Origin: Asterias rubens
Lineage: Eukaryota; Echinodermata; Asteroidea; Forcipulatida; Asteriidae
Assembly (NCBI RefSeq): GCF_902459465.1
Contig: NC_047070.1
Coordinates: forward strand, 4,390,554 to 4,454,553
DNA: 64,000 nt
Direction: 5' to 3'
Every line of letters starts with the position of its first letter. Position 1 is the stretch's first letter. Under the pieces are notes generated by a model. That model was not told the DNA's origin. It was given only the letters and a program-made list of their open reading frames with translations, and searched no databases. A program made the translations under genes and the position numbers. This document shows, one piece after another, positions 9,923 through 20,669 of the stretch.

Positions 9923-10872
9923 CTTGATTCGACAACAATTATCGCTTTGCCATCTGCAACTCAACACTAAAACTTACAAGTTCCACTTTTGACGCACCAG
10001 TTCCAACTTCCAGTGGCGTGTGTGTGAACTGGCTAAGTTCTCTATAATATTTACACCGCCAAATCCCATGTAGCAACTTATGTTCAAAATAAATAAATCT
10101 GCCCCTTTTGTTTGGTCTAGGAACGGAATGGCCTTAGTATTAGTTAAGATTTTAAGTAAGAGCAATAACAGAAGTGATAATAATGAGTTTATGCATATTT
10201 TTTTTTTAAGTACTTTGTTATGTCATGTAACAAAATTATTTTGACTGCAGCCAGTTTCACGAAACTTAACTACTACGTCCACTTCCGCAAAGTTTATGGC
10301 GCACTCACGCCATTTGCGCCATTTGCGCCATACGACACACGTTGCACAAGTGGACTATTGCAGTTGCAAAAAGTTTTGTGAAATCGGCTGCTGGCTTGGT
10401 AAAGTTTCGGTTTCTAAGACTGCTACTTTTTCATTGAATGATGAAACGTTCATTTTACATAAATATTATGTTTAAAATAAAATAGTACAGATATTGAGAT
10501 AGGCCCTATAATCCTAGATAGAGATAGCTTTTTACTCAAATAAGATTCTTTTGCCTTTGATAACAATGATCAGTGAACGGTGGCAGTCGGGACGGCGGAC
10601 ATTCATTTCCCAAGCACAGGTCCTCGACCGCATGATCATGACCCGAAGGATCGTGGAAAGGGTTGACCCTCGACGAGCCCGACGAGTCACATTAAAATAA
10701 AATAAAACTTTATAAAATAAAGTAAACATACCAAAGTACCTACAACTCTCAAATTAATTAAGGCTACTCATTGGGCAGGACACTAGGACACTAAATGTTC
10801 ACATTAGCTTGAGCTAAGGAAACTATTTATACGAACAAACCAAAAATACGGACTGAAATTATTGCAACTTAC

Positions 10873-10975
10873 CTGCCAAAAAGTCAATGACACTTCGCAC
10901 ACTGACGACACACGCTGTGACATCGACTCGAGAATAGCAATTAGTGTGAGCTTACACGTGTAGTCTGGTACCGAC
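10873..10975 (-). other. Probable 5'-UTR exon of the RRM gene
   Basis: A strong donor (GGCAG followed by GTAAGTTG) lies on the minus strand at 10873/10872, upstream of the ATG exon and downstream of a CCTTATAAGG box. The piece contains no ATG in a useful frame, so it would be a non-coding first exon spliced across about 1.8 kb to the exon holding the ATG. The 5' end (about 10970) is inferred from spacing to the box. A CACGTG E-box lies at 10955-10960. Confidence 0.45.
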
Positions 10976-10997
10976 TACGCGGTGGAGACAGAACTTT

Positions 10998-11007
10998 CCT
11001 TATAAGG
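10998..11007 (-). promoter_or_regulatory. CCTTATAAGG box (TATA-like and perfect CArG box)
   Basis: CCTTATAAGG matches the SRF-binding CArG consensus CC(A/T)6GG exactly and also contains TATAA. It sits about 30 bp upstream of the inferred start of the non-coding first exon of the RRM gene. Whether it acts as a TATA box, an SRF site or both cannot be decided from sequence. Confidence 0.4.
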
Positions 11008-11516
11008 GCTCGGCATCAGACCAAAACGTTCTATGTCAAGTGAGGGCGTTAGTCATACAGCACTTTCCGCTGATTTGCCCCGTTTTATTCATATCATCAT
11101 GAGCAGGGAAACTTCAATTTATTTGACCATCCTTGCACTCAACGTTTCGATTAATCGTGTTATTAGCGCTAACTTAAGGCTCTTCTATATTAGACTTGGC
11201 ACCATTATTGTTTAAAAAGTACGAAAAATAGTGGACTTTCAAATCCATGAAGAAATATTTACTTGCACTCAGCATTAATTTTCATTAAAATTAATCGCCG
11301 ACTTTTTGGGGTTTAGTAGGAGGGGGCTCCCCCCCCTCCCCCTCCCAACGCACGACTCGGCGGTGCGAATTCACATTAATTTAAGGTTCCCGGGGGTGCT
11401 GCATTGACTGCATAACCCACATTTCAGACCTTTTGCACTAAAAATTAATGTTCAAATGTCCCGAAAGAAGTAACAATAAGTACTAAATGTACTACGGTAC
11501 AATTTTGAGGGATCAG

Positions 11517-11600
11517 TGTTGGCTCTCAAAAGAGCCGGTGTACTCTCAACGTTTCGAACAGTATCCTGCTCGTCTTCAGGAGATACATTAATTTGTGTTT
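11517..11600. mobile_element. Half-copy of a foldback carrying a histone-type stem-loop
   Basis: TTGGCTCTCAAAAGAGCCGG followed by CTCAACGTTTCGAACAGTAT and a CTTCAGGAGA step: the same order as the fuller copy at 15898-16035. The stem-loop (11521-11536) has one loop change from the canonical histone 3' stem-loop. Confidence 0.55.
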
Positions 11601-12530
11601 CTGTAGCATAATATTGCCATCCTTTTTTTTCTTTTTCTATATGCCCCTATTGAAAAGCAGTAGCCTACGACAGTGGAACTGTTGGTGAGAAGAAAAATAT
11701 GCACCCCATCGGTCTTATTAGTCCGGTCTCATCGAGCGCATGCTAAAAAAAGGGGGGGGGGGTGCAAAAGTCATTATTTCCAGCCGAAGAGAGTACATTA
11801 ACATTATGTATACTTCCAACCCTGTTCTAAAGAACAATAATGGGTATGAACGAGATTTTTGTCGTTACTTTTATTTTCACTAACATAATTTCAAAATTAT
11901 TGAAGTATTTTATTTTAGGCCTACACAAATCCTCAAGTATATTGGGTTCTATCTGCCGCACCGACCCAAGTTTCTCGGCTGGATAAAATGAAAAAAAAAA
12001 AAAATATTATTTTAAACAATTTTGTTTGTGACATTAACACCCCAATAACAATCATCAGATAACTAGATAACTTACTAACAACCTAACACTAACTATATTA
12101 TCTAAAATAGATCGATACATCACTAAATAAATAAATCGTTATGTTAAACAATCATCAAACAATCAATAAATGAATAAAAATAGCAATAGACTGTAAACGA
12201 TAAAATAATATAAAGATAATTACGAATATAATATAAAAAATAAACAGTAATACTTTTATTTAGCTCCCCAAATCCGCATAATAAGACCGCTCAACGCTTT
12301 ACAGAAAATAAATAAATAAACAGGAAAAAAAAGTTGGGTATTTATTTGTATGTTATTTTTAGGGGGAGCGGGGGTATTTTTTATTTACTTTTAAACGCTA
12401 TTGAAATTGTGGATTATTAAAAAGGGAAATCCGACTCGCATTCAACTAGTCATGAGTCACCGAACTTGGTTGAAAAACATCGCATACAATAATATTGTCG
12501 GCCTTTTTTCCGGATGCACAATGGATCTAC
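11600..12530. other. Intergenic AT-rich stretch, no gene seen
   Basis: Lies between the divergently transcribed RRM and GPCR genes. Holds a C-rich patch just before it (11325-11347), a G run near 11752, and low-complexity TAA/ATAAA-rich DNA at about 12000-12330. No splice-bounded coding stretch was found. Confidence 0.5.
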
Positions 12531-12537
12531 TGGAGCG

Positions 12538-12545
12538 TGACGTCA
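12538..12545 (+). promoter_or_regulatory. Consensus CRE (TGACGTCA) upstream of the GPCR
   Basis: A perfect palindromic CREB/ATF site 153 bp upstream of the TATAAAGG box. Spacing and position suggest a proximal promoter element of the GPCR gene. The motif also occurs inside the foldback element at 41411-41992, so occurrence alone is not proof of function. Confidence 0.4.
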
Positions 12546-12697
12546 CGATTGAATTGAACCTCAAACACGTTGGACCAAACTTCCCTCCTGTGTGAATCGA
12601 CAGTTTAAGTGCCTCGCATAATGGCTCAAACTTGACCTGTACCGATTACGAATGGTTATACCATGCGGAAATAAACTTTCTAATAAAATGAAGGTGC

Positions 12698-12705
12698 TAT
12701 AAAGG
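12698..12705 (+). promoter_or_regulatory. TATA box of the GPCR gene
   Basis: TATAAAGG, followed 26 bp later by an initiator-like TCCAGTTT and 37 bp later by TCAGTTT, then a strong splice donor at 12766/12767. The arrangement makes a short non-coding first exon. Confidence 0.5.
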
Positions 12706-12723
12706 CCAAATCAGCTACACTCC

Positions 12724-12766
12724 AGTTTGCGATCAGTTTAGAACCAATGGGGGCAGGCGATAACAG
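12724..12766 (+). other. Probable non-coding first exon of the GPCR gene
   Basis: Runs from the inferred start site to the donor ATAACAG|GTGAGTTG. It would splice to the acceptor TTATTTTTTTTTTAG at about 14199, 80 bp before the ATG. No upstream ATG competes except one in ACCAATGGGGG near 12748, which would start a short uORF. The exon boundaries are inferred. Confidence 0.4.
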
Positions 12767-12852
12767 GTGAGTTGTGAGTGGCATCATTAAAACAAAAAGC
12801 GTAGACTTATACATTATCTATTATAATAATATGTAAATTTGTATAATTGATT

Positions 12853-13238
12853 GTTAAAGGCATGGACACTATTGGTAATTGTCAAAGACTCGCCTTCACA
12901 GTTGGTGTATCTCAACATAAGCATAAAATAACAAACCTGTGAAAATTTGAGCTCAATCGGTCATCAAAGTTCAGAGATAGCAATGAAAGAAAAAACACCC
13001 TTGTCACGCGAAGTTGTGTGCGTTTAGATGGTTGATTTCGAGACCTCAAGTTCTTAATCTGAGGTATCGAAATCAATTTTGTGGAAAATTACGTCTTCCT
13101 CTAAAACTATGGCACTTCAGAGGGAGCTGTTTCTCACAATGTTTTATACCACCAACCTCTCCCAATTACTTGTCACCAAGAAAGGTTTTATGCTAATAAT
13201 TATTTTGAGTAATTACCAATAGTGTCCACTGCCTTTAA
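12853..13238 (+). mobile_element. MITE family A copy in GPCR 5' intron
   Basis: GTTAAAGGCATGGACAC to GTCCACTGCCTTTAA. It closely resembles the copy at 6448-6832, including the following GGACTGTTAG. Confidence 0.85.
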
Positions 13239-13247
13239 GGACTGTTA

Positions 13248-13492
13248 GTGGTTTTCCTTTTACTGTTACTAACACGGTCGGCCATTTATGGGAGTCAAAA
13301 ATTTTACTCCCTTAAATGGCCGACAGTGTTAGTTGACGAGGTAAAAGGAAAACCACGCAATTCCGAGTGATACTTGTGTGGATAATTATACTTACGTTTA
13401 CAACATCTTTTTAATCATGCATTTTATAACAAACGGTTGACAACGCCTTTCAAAGACCAACTCGACCGATCCAAGGCAACGTGTTCCTTTAA
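13248..13492 (+). mobile_element. MITE family B, right half
   Basis: Begins in the central hairpin (GGTCGGCCATTTATGGGAGT facing ACTCCCTTAAATGGCCGAC) and ends CAAGGCAACGTGTTCCTTTAA, the family terminus. The left terminus is missing. A 30-bp stub of the opposite end (AAAGGAACACCTTGCCTTGG) lies at 13583-13612. Confidence 0.75.
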
Positions 13493-13949
13493 TTTTCTAT
13501 CAACAGGATTTTTTTATTTTCATTCCGGTCATTTTGGTTGAACTTGAAATAACCTATTTTATATTCAATGACATGAAAATTAAAGGAACACCTTGCCTTG
13601 GATCGGTCGAATGTTTATATAAAAATTTCAGGATCTGAGTTTTTTAATGGCTTTTTGCGATCATAATAATTACCCGGAGTTGAGAACCTACTTACAGGCT
13701 TAGTCATACCGACTTATTGTATTTACAAATCGTTTATCTTTGTTATTAGCTCCATCACGACTAAAGAAAATTACCCGGGGAATTGTTATTTAAAATGAGA
13801 AGGTGGAACAAAACTACGGTCAATAAATTCAATTCACTGGTCATTAGTGATGGGAGGAAATTGAATAAGCAACGGAGTTGATGGCAATCATTTGTCATTG
13901 ACTAATAAACGAGTAAGACAATGACGTGTGTCCCCCCCCCCCTTGATTG

Positions 13950-14183
13950 ATATCCCCAGTGTGCGCTTTCAGATGCTTGATTTCGAGACCTCAAATTCTA
14001 AATCTGAGTCTCGAAATCAAATTCGTGGAAAATTACTTCTTTCTCGAAAACGTCACTTCAGAGGGAGCCGTTTCTCACAATGGTTTATACTATATAAACC
14101 TCTCCCCATTAATACTCGTTACCAAGTAAGGTTTTATGCTAATAATTGTTTGGAGTAATTACAAATTATGTCCACTGCCTTTA
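13950..14183 (+). mobile_element. MITE family A, 5'-truncated
   Basis: Starts in the middle of the element (GTGCGCTTTCAGATGCTTGA) just after a C run, and ends TATGTCCACTGCCTTTAA. It sits immediately before the polypyrimidine tract that precedes the GPCR coding exon. Confidence 0.75.
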
Positions 14184-14279
14184 ATTATTTTTTTTTAGAG
14201 AGAACTCCGGCTGAGAAGAGCATTACCCAGAAGAGATTGTCTGAAAATTCAGTATTACAGGTCCGCCTAAAGAAAAAAC

Positions 14280-14530
14280 ATGGACATGAATGAGAGTTTG
14301 GTCTTGGGCAGCCCCTGCACCAAACCCGATGCTGGTTCCGTCGCCCTCGCCTCCGTGTTGTCGCTACTGAGCCTGGTAACGATCGCCGGGAATCTGCTCA
14401 CTATCACGGCGTTCGTGACCGACGCGTCGCTCCGGAAGAAACCATCGAACCTCTTCATTTTGAGTCTGTCCTGTGCGGACTTGCTGGTCGGTTTCGTCAT
14501 TCCGATTGGGGTTGGTGAGTTGATTTGCAG
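14280..14530 (+). CDS. GPCR coding exon 1 (N-terminus to end of TM2)
   Basis: The ATG follows AAAAAACATGGAC. Encodes a short N-terminus MDMNESLVLGSPCTKPDAGS with one glycosylation site (NES), then TM1 and TM2. Two donors lie near the end: GTTG|GTGAGT at 14514 would break the frame with exon 2, whereas TTTGCAG|GTAAAA at 14530 keeps it and gives ELICSSWRFG, so the second was chosen. Confidence 0.85.
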
Positions 14531-17077
14531 GTAAAATTTTACCCATTAACCCTTTTTGAAAAGTTGTTGACACGCATTGCACTGTTTGGTTTTGGTTAGA
14601 ACTCTATAGACCTTTACCACGCTGTCACCATCTTGGTCATGTTCCCTGTTTCCAATGACAGTAATGAATGCTAACATTCATTGCGCACGGCACCAGACTG
14701 TTATTTCGTCCAGCCTCAGTTTGGTTACAATGAGTTGGAATGGAGTCAAATCAAGATGACACCATGATAAAGGTCTATGGCATTGTACTGTTTGGTTTGG
14801 GTGGATATAATCAGAGTGTCCAAACCTAATAGTGTTTAGTAATGCTTCCCCCATTATAACTCAAATGGCGTATTGACATGCGCCCGATTTCATAAAGCTG
14901 TGAAGCAGGAAATACTGATTAGTAAAGTTAGTAGCTGAACGAAAACTGGGAAAAAACAGTCGCAACAGTGTAAGCTTTAGGATTTTGGGCTGGTATCCTG
15001 GTTTTGCCATAATTAAAGCAATAGTTTTTCCGGCTGGGCTCGGCCAATATATTTTAAGGCCTAAATTTTATGGCACAAATCGCACAGTACCCGGTAGCCC
15101 TGGCGGCCTTACACTTTCGTAATACTATATAGGGCTATGTACCCGGAAACGTGTCACTTCAAAGCGCGCTCGGCATTTTGTAACCCTGAGCAAAAAATGA
15201 GCGGGGTGTCAGTCACAATAGTGTAAACTTCATGACATTTTGGCTGGTATCCTGTTTCTGCTAAGAATATTTTTTCTTTCTGTGCTCAGCAAGTATTTTG
15301 TGCTTGCTTGCATCTATTGCATATTATTTAAAGGTAGTGGACACTATTGGTAATTATTCAAAATAATTATCAGCATGAAACTACGATTGGTAATGAGTAA
15401 TGGGGAGCTGTTGATAGTATAAAACATTGTGAGAAACGGCTCTCTCTGAAGTGACATAGTTTTCGAGACAGAAGTAGTTTTCCATGAATTTGATTTCGAG
15501 ACCTCAAGTTTAGAATTTGAGGTCTCGAAATCAAGCATCTAAAAGCACACAACTTCGTGTGACAGGGGTGTTTTTTCTTTCATTATTATCTCGCAACTTC
15601 GACGACCAATTGAGCTCAAATTTTAACAGGTTTGTTATTGCATGCATATGATGAGATACAGCAAGTGAGAAGACCGGTATTTGACAATTACCAATAGTGT
15701 CCACTGTCTTTAATCAAAGTCCTTACAAAACCGAGGCTGAGGGGAAATTAATAGTCTGGTTCCGTTTGGCATAGCGAGCATTGCTCAAAAAGGTTTGGGC
15801 ATAATTACCATAAAAATTGAAAAAGAAAAACCTCATTTCGAACCTACTGTTATTAATTTTGCGGCTACAACCACAGTGTACATTTCTTTTGAAGTGAGTT
15901 TTGGCTCTGAAAAGAGCCGTTTGTGGTCTCGACGTTTCGAACAGTATTCTTTGTCCGGCTTCTCCTGAACACCAACAGAGTATCCTACTTGAAACGTCGA
16001 GACAACACCAGCTCTTTTCCGGGACATTATTCCTCCTAAACAAGATGTTTGAAAAGAGGTATTTTTTTTTCTGCCCACACAACAAAGCTTCAAACATCAC
16101 TGAAAGGTTGTCGCAAAGGTTTGTGGCTGTATATGGAATTATGAACTATATAACTCAGTTACTGCATGCACCCGCGTGACCCCTTCCTCGTATATCCTAT
16201 CTATCTTAAGCACGCTTCTCCAACAGCAAAAATGACTACCCTTTTGTAATATGTTTTGCACAGTTCCTGGCGATTTGGTGAGATTGGTTGCCAGTTGGAC
16301 TCCTTCACGTCCAACATTGGGATCATAGCCGGTATGGGATCGATCACCATGATAGCTTTGGACCGCTACCTTCTAATCTCACGGGAGTACCCCCGGTACT
16401 TAGCGCTCCAGTCCCGGCCCAACGTCCACCGGTCCATCGCTGCGGTCTGGGTTGTATCCGTTAGCATCGGTCTCCTCGAGATCATCATTTGGGAGGCGGT
16501 GGATTTTTCGACGGGGTATGATTTCCTCGTTGAGTGCCGCTCCCCACCGAGGGACAATATTGTCATACTCTGTATTCTATTTCTCGTCGTGGTCGGCCCA
16601 GTCATTTGTGTTGCTGTGTTGAGCGTACGATTCCTCGTTCTGCTCAGACGGCGTTTGCGTAGTTTTGCGACACCACCTTCAGCGAACGGTAGCGGACAGC
16701 CGGTGGGTCTGGTCGCTCCATCGGACGGCATGGATCACCGCGAAGAGCTTGACATGTCGACAAAGAGTGCTGCGGGGAACGCCCAACAGTCTTCCCCCAC
16801 CAGTGAGACCGGCAAACGCAGGGCTCGATACATACGGCCAGCCATCATCATGACGACGCTAGTAATCGCTTTTTTCGCCTTCACCCTCCCCTACGTCATT
16901 TTCATCACGGTGGTCGCCCAACTGTGTCCAGAATGTGGGGACAGTAACCGGGTCCATTTTTATTTGGTCAATGTGTTTTATCTCAACTCCTGCATCAACC
17001 CGTTCATTTATGCCGCGACTCATCCAAAAATACGAAGGTTTCATCTCAAACTTGTGTCATGCCTAAAGTTCAAATGA
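14280..17077 (+). CDS. Class A (rhodopsin-family) G-protein-coupled receptor, 354 aa, two coding exons
   Basis: Exons 14280-14530 and 16264-17077 join in phase (CAG|GTAAAA to TTTTGCACAG) to give 354 residues with seven membrane segments. Landmarks: GNLL in TM1, LSCAD in TM2, SWRFG before Cys93 (top of TM3), DRY 117-119, Trp in AAVWVVS (TM4), Cys175 in loop 2, VVGPVI in TM5, FFAFTLPY in TM6 and NPFIY 329-333 in TM7. Loop 3 is long, with Ser/Gly and Arg-rich stretches. Position 3.32 is Ser, not the Asp of amine receptors, and no TM7 Lys typical of opsins is seen, so it is neither. Ligand unknown. Acts at the plasma membrane through G proteins (family knowledge). A broken copy lies at 39655-39935. 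Confidence 0.88.
14605..14779. mobile_element. MITE family H copy in GPCR intron
   Basis: ATAGACCTTTACCACGCTGT at the left faces ACACCATGATAAAGGTCTATG at the right, with CCATCTTG/CAAGATG paired inside. A related, more degraded copy is at 29246-29400 (shared core CTCCCTGTTTCCAAT and AGACTGTTATTTCGTCCA). Confidence 0.7.
15330..15713 (-). mobile_element. MITE family A copy in GPCR intron
   Basis: Reverse orientation, TAAAGGTAGTGGACAC to GTGTCCACTGTCTTTAA, with a perfect central hairpin TTGATTTCGAGACCTCAA / TTGAGGTCTCGAAATCAA. Confidence 0.85.
15898..16035. mobile_element. Foldback repeat bearing a canonical histone 3' stem-loop
   Basis: GGTCTCGACGTTTCGAACAGTA faces TACTTGAAACGTCGAGACAAC. The left end reads GTTTTGGCTCTGAAAAGAGCC and the right end AGCTCTTTTCCGGGA, so the stem-loop is intact only on the left arm. 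Lies in the GPCR intron, opposite to the gene's sense. No histone coding sequence adjoins it. Confidence 0.6.
15903..15918 (-). promoter_or_regulatory. Histone-mRNA-type 3' stem-loop
   Basis: On the minus strand GGCTCTTTTCAGAGCC equals the canonical animal histone 3' processing stem-loop (6-bp stem, TTTC loop). It is preceded by ACCACAAAC and followed about 10 nt later by a purine-rich CAAAAGAAATG like the U7-binding downstream element. No histone ORF lies upstream on that strand, so any function is doubtful. Confidence 0.5.
16264..17077 (+). CDS. GPCR coding exon 2 (TM3 to C-terminus)
   Basis: Acceptor TTTTGCACAG at 16262-16263. Encodes TM3 through a short C-tail ending VSCLKFK. The GC-rich coding island contrasts with its flanks. 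The third intracellular loop (about residues 215-272) is rich in Ser/Gly, and its basic TGKRRARYIRP leads into TM6. Confidence 0.88.
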
Positions 17078-17339
17078 ACAATTTCTTATTTGCCGCCATC
17101 TTTGATGACAAACAAGGGAAGTGTGCACGCGTGATGGCTACGTACGACTCTCAGCCAATGATAGCTCTTCATGCGTGCACGTTTCATCATCAGCGATGGC
17201 GGCCAGTTAATGACAATTGGATTTTTTTTAATGGTTTTGTGGGAAAACGACGGCCATTTTGTTGTTTGACACAAAAATGAACTTTCGCCGGGTCAACATT
17301 TTATACACCATCTTGATTCGTGATCAACATGTCTTACCG

Positions 17340-18205
17340 TTACAAATTTCCTTCAATACGGTGGGATAATTAAGGCCATAAAACAATCCTTTGGTACAGC
17401 GATTATGGGCAAGGATGGGGCGAGTATTTGCATCCTTTTCATTCCATTCAATTTTAGGCTTCTCTTGCAAGATAAAAACAGGCTCTAACCGTATTTATAA
17501 CAGTCTTACATCTGCTAAAAAAGTAGCCTATAAATTCATCGCTAGGTGGGAAACAAAATTGAGTATTCAGCTTACCAAACCTAAGTGGATGTTCCTTTGT
17601 AACATTCCTTTTTGTGCTATTCGACACCAGACTACGGTGGTTTCAATACAGATTAGTCCACAGAATACTTGGAGTCAACTCATTCTTAGCCAAAATCGGT
17701 AAAAGGGATAACGGTCTTTGTACATTCTGTCAATTAGAGAGTGAGACGCTGTTCATTTATTTTGTAGATGCAAGTTTTCAACTATTTGTTTGACCTAATT
17801 TGGGGATTGGATAGGGAGTACTCTTAATATTAACATTCGCTTAGACAACGAGGCTATCCTTTTTGGTATTGGAGTGCTCTTAATCTGATCCTCCTTTTGT
17901 GTCGTTTCCATATCTATAGAATGAAAATTAGTGAGAATAGACCGGTCCCTCCCTTGCACTATTAAAACTGGATTTAAAGCTGTATTATACTTTGGATAAA
18001 TACATCTCCATCACCAATGGTTCCACTGTTAATTTTCACAAAAAATGGGACTCTTTCAAACTATTGGTTCAAGGTTAACATCGTATTTTTTATTTTGTTT
18101 ATTTGTTTGCTGTTAATGTTACGTATTTTCAGCGTATTTTGTAACATATAATAAGAGTGGTCTTAAGTGTGAATAAAAAATTTCCTCCGTGAAAAAAAAA
18201 AAAAA
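17340..18205 (+). mobile_element. 5'-truncated L1/Tx1-type LINE with target-site duplication
   Basis: Flanked by AACATGTCTTACCG at 17326-17339 and 18206-18219 (12-14 bp, as two A could belong to the tail) and ends in about 15 A after GAATAAAAAATTTCC. The inside still reads TRLRWFQYRLVHRILGVNSF and then GLCTFCQLESETL, the C-terminal CxxC motif region found after the reverse transcriptase of L1/Tx1 LINEs; frames then break. Sits 262 bp after the GPCR stop. Confidence 0.85.
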
Positions 18206-18599
18206 AACATGTCTTACCGCATATTATTTTCATGTAAAGACAATGAGGGGAGCAAATAGTGTAATGTAAAAATGTTTTAAAGTGTTTTTGGCAGTGTGGA
18301 GCTTAGACTAAGTGGGATGGAGTCCACAGAGTATAGTTTAAAACCAAAATATGGTTTAACCTCGACAAAAATGCAAAAGAATATACTTCCTGTTTCGATT
18401 TTGTCCTGGTCAAACCACAGATTGACTGGACTATAGGGCCAAATACACACATCGCAGTCTGAGGTATTCTGGGAACGGAGGGTCAAAGCTCTAGTACGCA
18501 TTCAACATTCGATCACTTAAGAGTTTTCTTTAAAATTGTGCACATTAAAAAGTACCAAATGATATTTAAAAAAAAAAAATTACCTATTTCCAACTTTCA

Positions 18600-19050
18600 A
18601 GATTAAGCCATGTCCGAGTTGGCGGCTACGGTTACGGCTACGGCTACGACTTTTGCCAAGGATGTTACACCATTTCATTTCCTTTGCGCTCATGTTGTGT
18701 CCAAATCTCCCTTGCCTACAGAATGTTGCTGTTTTGTTTTAAACTCCCTTGTTTTGTTTTTATTTTGTGTCCACAAATCCCCCCCTCATGTCCATAGCTG
18801 TTTTCCAAATTCCTGTTTGTCTGTCTAACTCTAGTAATATTTTTAATATTATTGTTTTATCAGGTAAACTTGTACATATATTTTGGATGTAATTTTATTG
18901 TAAACCAAATGCCATTAGTCTATGACTTTTTATTTGGCCTTGTATTTTTATATGAAAATAAACCAATATTGATTTGAATTGAATTGAATTACATCATTGC
19001 ATGGCAATGGCACGGCAATCCAGGCGTAGACCATAGCCGTAGCTCCAATT
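18600..19050. mobile_element. MITE family F copy split by a retroelement 3' end
   Basis: GCCATGTCCGAGTTGGCGGC (18608) and GTAGACCATAGCCGTAGCTC (19024) are the two ends of a family-F palindrome. Between them (18640-18998) is a 3'-UTR-like stretch ending AATAAACCAATATTGATTTG plus (AATTG)n, a LINE tail. The duplicated locus at 39380-39512 has the family-F element without this insertion. Confidence 0.55.
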
Positions 19051-19473
19051 TCTGACAAAAAAAACTATCAGTGTAGTATCTGTGTCCTTATATGGTCCGT
19101 GCATTGGTGTCCCCTTTGAAATATTTATATACATTTGAAATTGAAAAGTACAACAACATGTAAACATTATAAAGCGTCTAGTATATCGCTAAATATTATA
19201 AGCTTATTTTGGAACACGCTTATAAAACAAATGGCACACCCAACTGTGTGCCCCTAAAAAGATCCCTTGGCACACACGGCGTATTTGGTACTTTTTAATT
19301 TTGATGGCCCTCCCGACGAAAATTGTGTACATTTCTTTCAGTCTGTGAGAAGATTTTTCCTTAGGATTTTCCTTTTTTGTTAGTACTAGACTGTCCACAG
19401 AGTTATTGAGCAGTTTGTAACGATGAAGTTTGATCTTTATTAATATTCAGAAAATAATAGTTAACTTCGTATC

Positions 19474-19855
19474 TGAAAGGCACTGGACACTATCGGTAAT
19501 TACTCAAAAAAACTTTTAGCATAAAACCTTACTTGGTAACGATTAATTGGGAGAGGTTGATTGTATAAACTGTGTGAAAAAACGGCTCCATCTGAAGTGA
19601 TGTGGTTTTCGAGAACGAAGTAACTTTGCACGAATTTGATTTCGAGACCTCAGAATTAAATTTTGAGGTCTCGAAATCAAGCATCTGAAAGCACACAACT
19701 TCGTTTGACAAGGATGTTTTTTCTTTCAATATTATCTCGCAACTTCGACCACCGATTGAGCTCAAGTTTTCACAGGTTTGTTATTTTAGGCATATGTTGA
19801 GATACACCAAGTGAGACGACTGGTCTTTGACAATTACCAATAGTGTCCAGTGTGT
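19474..19855 (-). mobile_element. MITE family A copy
   Basis: GAAAGGCACTGGACAC to GTGTCCAGTGTGTTC; both termini are mutated. Central hairpin GATTTCGAGACCTCAGAA / TTTTGAGGTCTCGAAATC. Confidence 0.8.
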
Positions 19856-20669
19856 TCAAAACTTGACATACAATTAACAAAGTTTACTGAAAGTCGCAAA
19901 TATAAGCGTTACAAATTTTGCTTGTCAAAACAAAACCCAAAACGGGGCACCCTTAAAAACAACAGGGGGCATTGGATTTTCGTTAGTAACCTTTATCTAT
20001 AATTATGACAAACTTCTGAAAGTTTATTCCCAATCAGCCATCAGTGTTACGAGAAAAATATAGTGGAAAAAATCATCATGTTTTCACTGGTTTAAAACAT
20101 TGCGTTTTGGTCTCGTGAGATTTAAAACTAACTGACATCTTCTCAAAAAATTGTATTTCAGATAAAATTATTGAAAGGCAGATTTTTCACCATGACCATA
20201 ATAAAATTTAAAAACATTCTTCTAGCAAATCTGTAAAATATTTTGAACCTTATAACCACTGTTTTAGGGCAATTTACTGACTGATTTTACAACATGTCAT
20301 GGGATTGTACCGTAAGTGATACACGCATTGAATTTGGCACACAATCACAGTATGAGAATGAAAAATATATTAGTTCCGCAATAAGGCCATCGCAGATTTT
20401 TCCTTGTCAATTGCTTTTTTGTTACCTAATTATTTTCATAGCAAAACTCTGCGATGTCCTTAAGACAATTATCTTTCTCATGACATTCTCTGAAAGTCTG
20501 CCAAATTCCATCATCAAAGACACAGCTCCCCCAATATTTCCATTTCTGCCCCACAATATTAAGATTAAAACGTCAACAATTTATAATATTTTAAAAGATC
20601 AAACATCGGTGCAGTAAAGAATTTAAAATGTGTGCAAGAATAATCGTTCTCAAAAAACGTCAAAGGAAA

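Noticed and set aside
14514..14520. Splice donor GTTG|GTGAGT for GPCR exon 1
   Set aside because: A better consensus than the one used, but it breaks the frame with exon 2 and would remove the conserved loop before TM3.
15723..16179. ORFs around the histone-type stem-loop, considered as a histone gene
   Set aside because: No histone fold sequence in any frame. They run through a foldback repeat and GPCR intron.
14280..17077. Opsin or biogenic amine receptor identity for the GPCR
   Set aside because: No TM7 retinal lysine and no Asp at 3.32; general layout alone is not enough to name a ligand.
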